Of a stretch of 24,660 nucleotides of DNA, positions 24,438 through 24,660 are shown piece by piece (positions within the stretch are counted from its first letter, which is position 1; each line of letters begins with the position of its first letter). The position numbers and the translations under genes were made by a program. The notes beneath the pieces are model-generated. The model was not told the origin of the DNA and made no database searches. It worked only from the letters and a program-made list of their open reading frames with translations. Origin of the DNA: CAYOFK01 sp964403185 (GTDB taxonomy: Bacteria > Bacteroidota > Bacteroidia > Bacteroidales > VadinHA17); NCBI GenBank assembly GCA_964403185.1, contig CAYOFK010000020.1, positions 1-24,660 on the forward strand, read 5' to 3'.

Positions 24438-24602
24438 AGGTATCCTGAAATATATTCACCGATAATAATTAAACATCCCTGGATTGCACCGGCAATCTGA
24501 GTAACGTCGCTCTGCAGATACCCGGCTAAGGCTTATTCATGTAACAATCAGGCATCCGGTCCCCCAAATCATACCAACAAAAAATATGACACAATTAATT
24601 GA

Positions 24603-24630
24603 ATGAGTTGCGCTCCGCCGGAGCGCTCAT
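24603..24630. terminator. GC-rich hairpin downstream of hgcAB
   Basis: Arms GCGCTCC (24610-24616) and GGAGCGC (24620-24626) enclose a 3-base loop. Outer ATGA/TCAT (24603-24606, 24627-24630) can extend the stem past a 3-base bulge. It is 166 bases after hgcB and lacks a direct T-run, so terminator or repeat element are both possible. The 24438-24602 stretch shows no gene. Confidence 0.35.
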
Positions 24631-24660
24631 CATAGGATTGACCCTTTTCTACCAATGTTC

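Noticed and set aside
1..24660. CRISPR array, tRNA, rRNA, transposase or integrase
   Set aside because: No regular direct repeats with spacers, no tRNA- or rRNA-like segments and no recombinase motifs were seen on either strand.

Overview
The window looks like a scaffold from an uncultured, anaerobic member of the Bacteroidota. Supporting signs are the small HTH protein family at the left edge, futalosine-route MqnA, signal peptides ending in AQ, several upstream matches to the Bacteroidota -7 promoter element TAnnTTTG, and AT-rich leaders with weak Shine-Dalgarno signals. A run of 100 Ns (2580-2679) inside a gene points to a draft or metagenome assembly.

Left part (1-9330) is ordinary chromosome. 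On the minus strand, reading leftward, are mqnA, an NfeD-type membrane serine protease, an FkbM methyltransferase, a GT25 glycosyltransferase, a broken GNAT acetyltransferase and a truncated HTH protein. On the plus strand is a tight purB - MsbA-like ABC exporter - glycosyltransferase run. A gene-poor stretch of about 0.5 kb follows.

Middle part (9331-22796) is a dense multihaem cytochrome island. I count 57 canonical CXXCH motifs in six proteins (19, 4, 5, 14, 4 and 11), plus one CX3CH motif at the C-terminus of two of them. The set has the parts expected of an electron route from the quinone pool to the cell surface. There is an inner-membrane fusion of a 19-haem c domain with a b-type quinol-oxidase-like domain (CbcL-like architecture), periplasmic or lipid-anchored 4- and 5-haem proteins, a 651-residue outer-membrane beta-barrel, 14- and 11-haem proteins probably outside or in the periplasm, and two NHL beta-propellers. 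A c554-type tetrahaem cytochrome and an OB-fold lipoprotein lie on the opposite strand. The assignment to extracellular electron transfer is an inference from composition and gene order.

Right part (22797-24660) has a repeat-bearing intergenic region, then hgcA and hgcB overlapping by one base. HgcA carries the cap-helix motif NVWCAAGK and a five-helix membrane tail. HgcB is a two-cluster ferredoxin with the CMECGAC motif. This pair is the known determinant of mercury methylation.

The most notable features are: hgcAB next to a probable extracellular electron-transfer island; a perfect FNR-type palindrome (TTGATnnnnATCAA) upstream of the first tetrahaem gene, with a 9-of-10 match upstream of hgcA; the internal triplication in the 19-haem fusion; and the shared C-terminal CX3CH sites.
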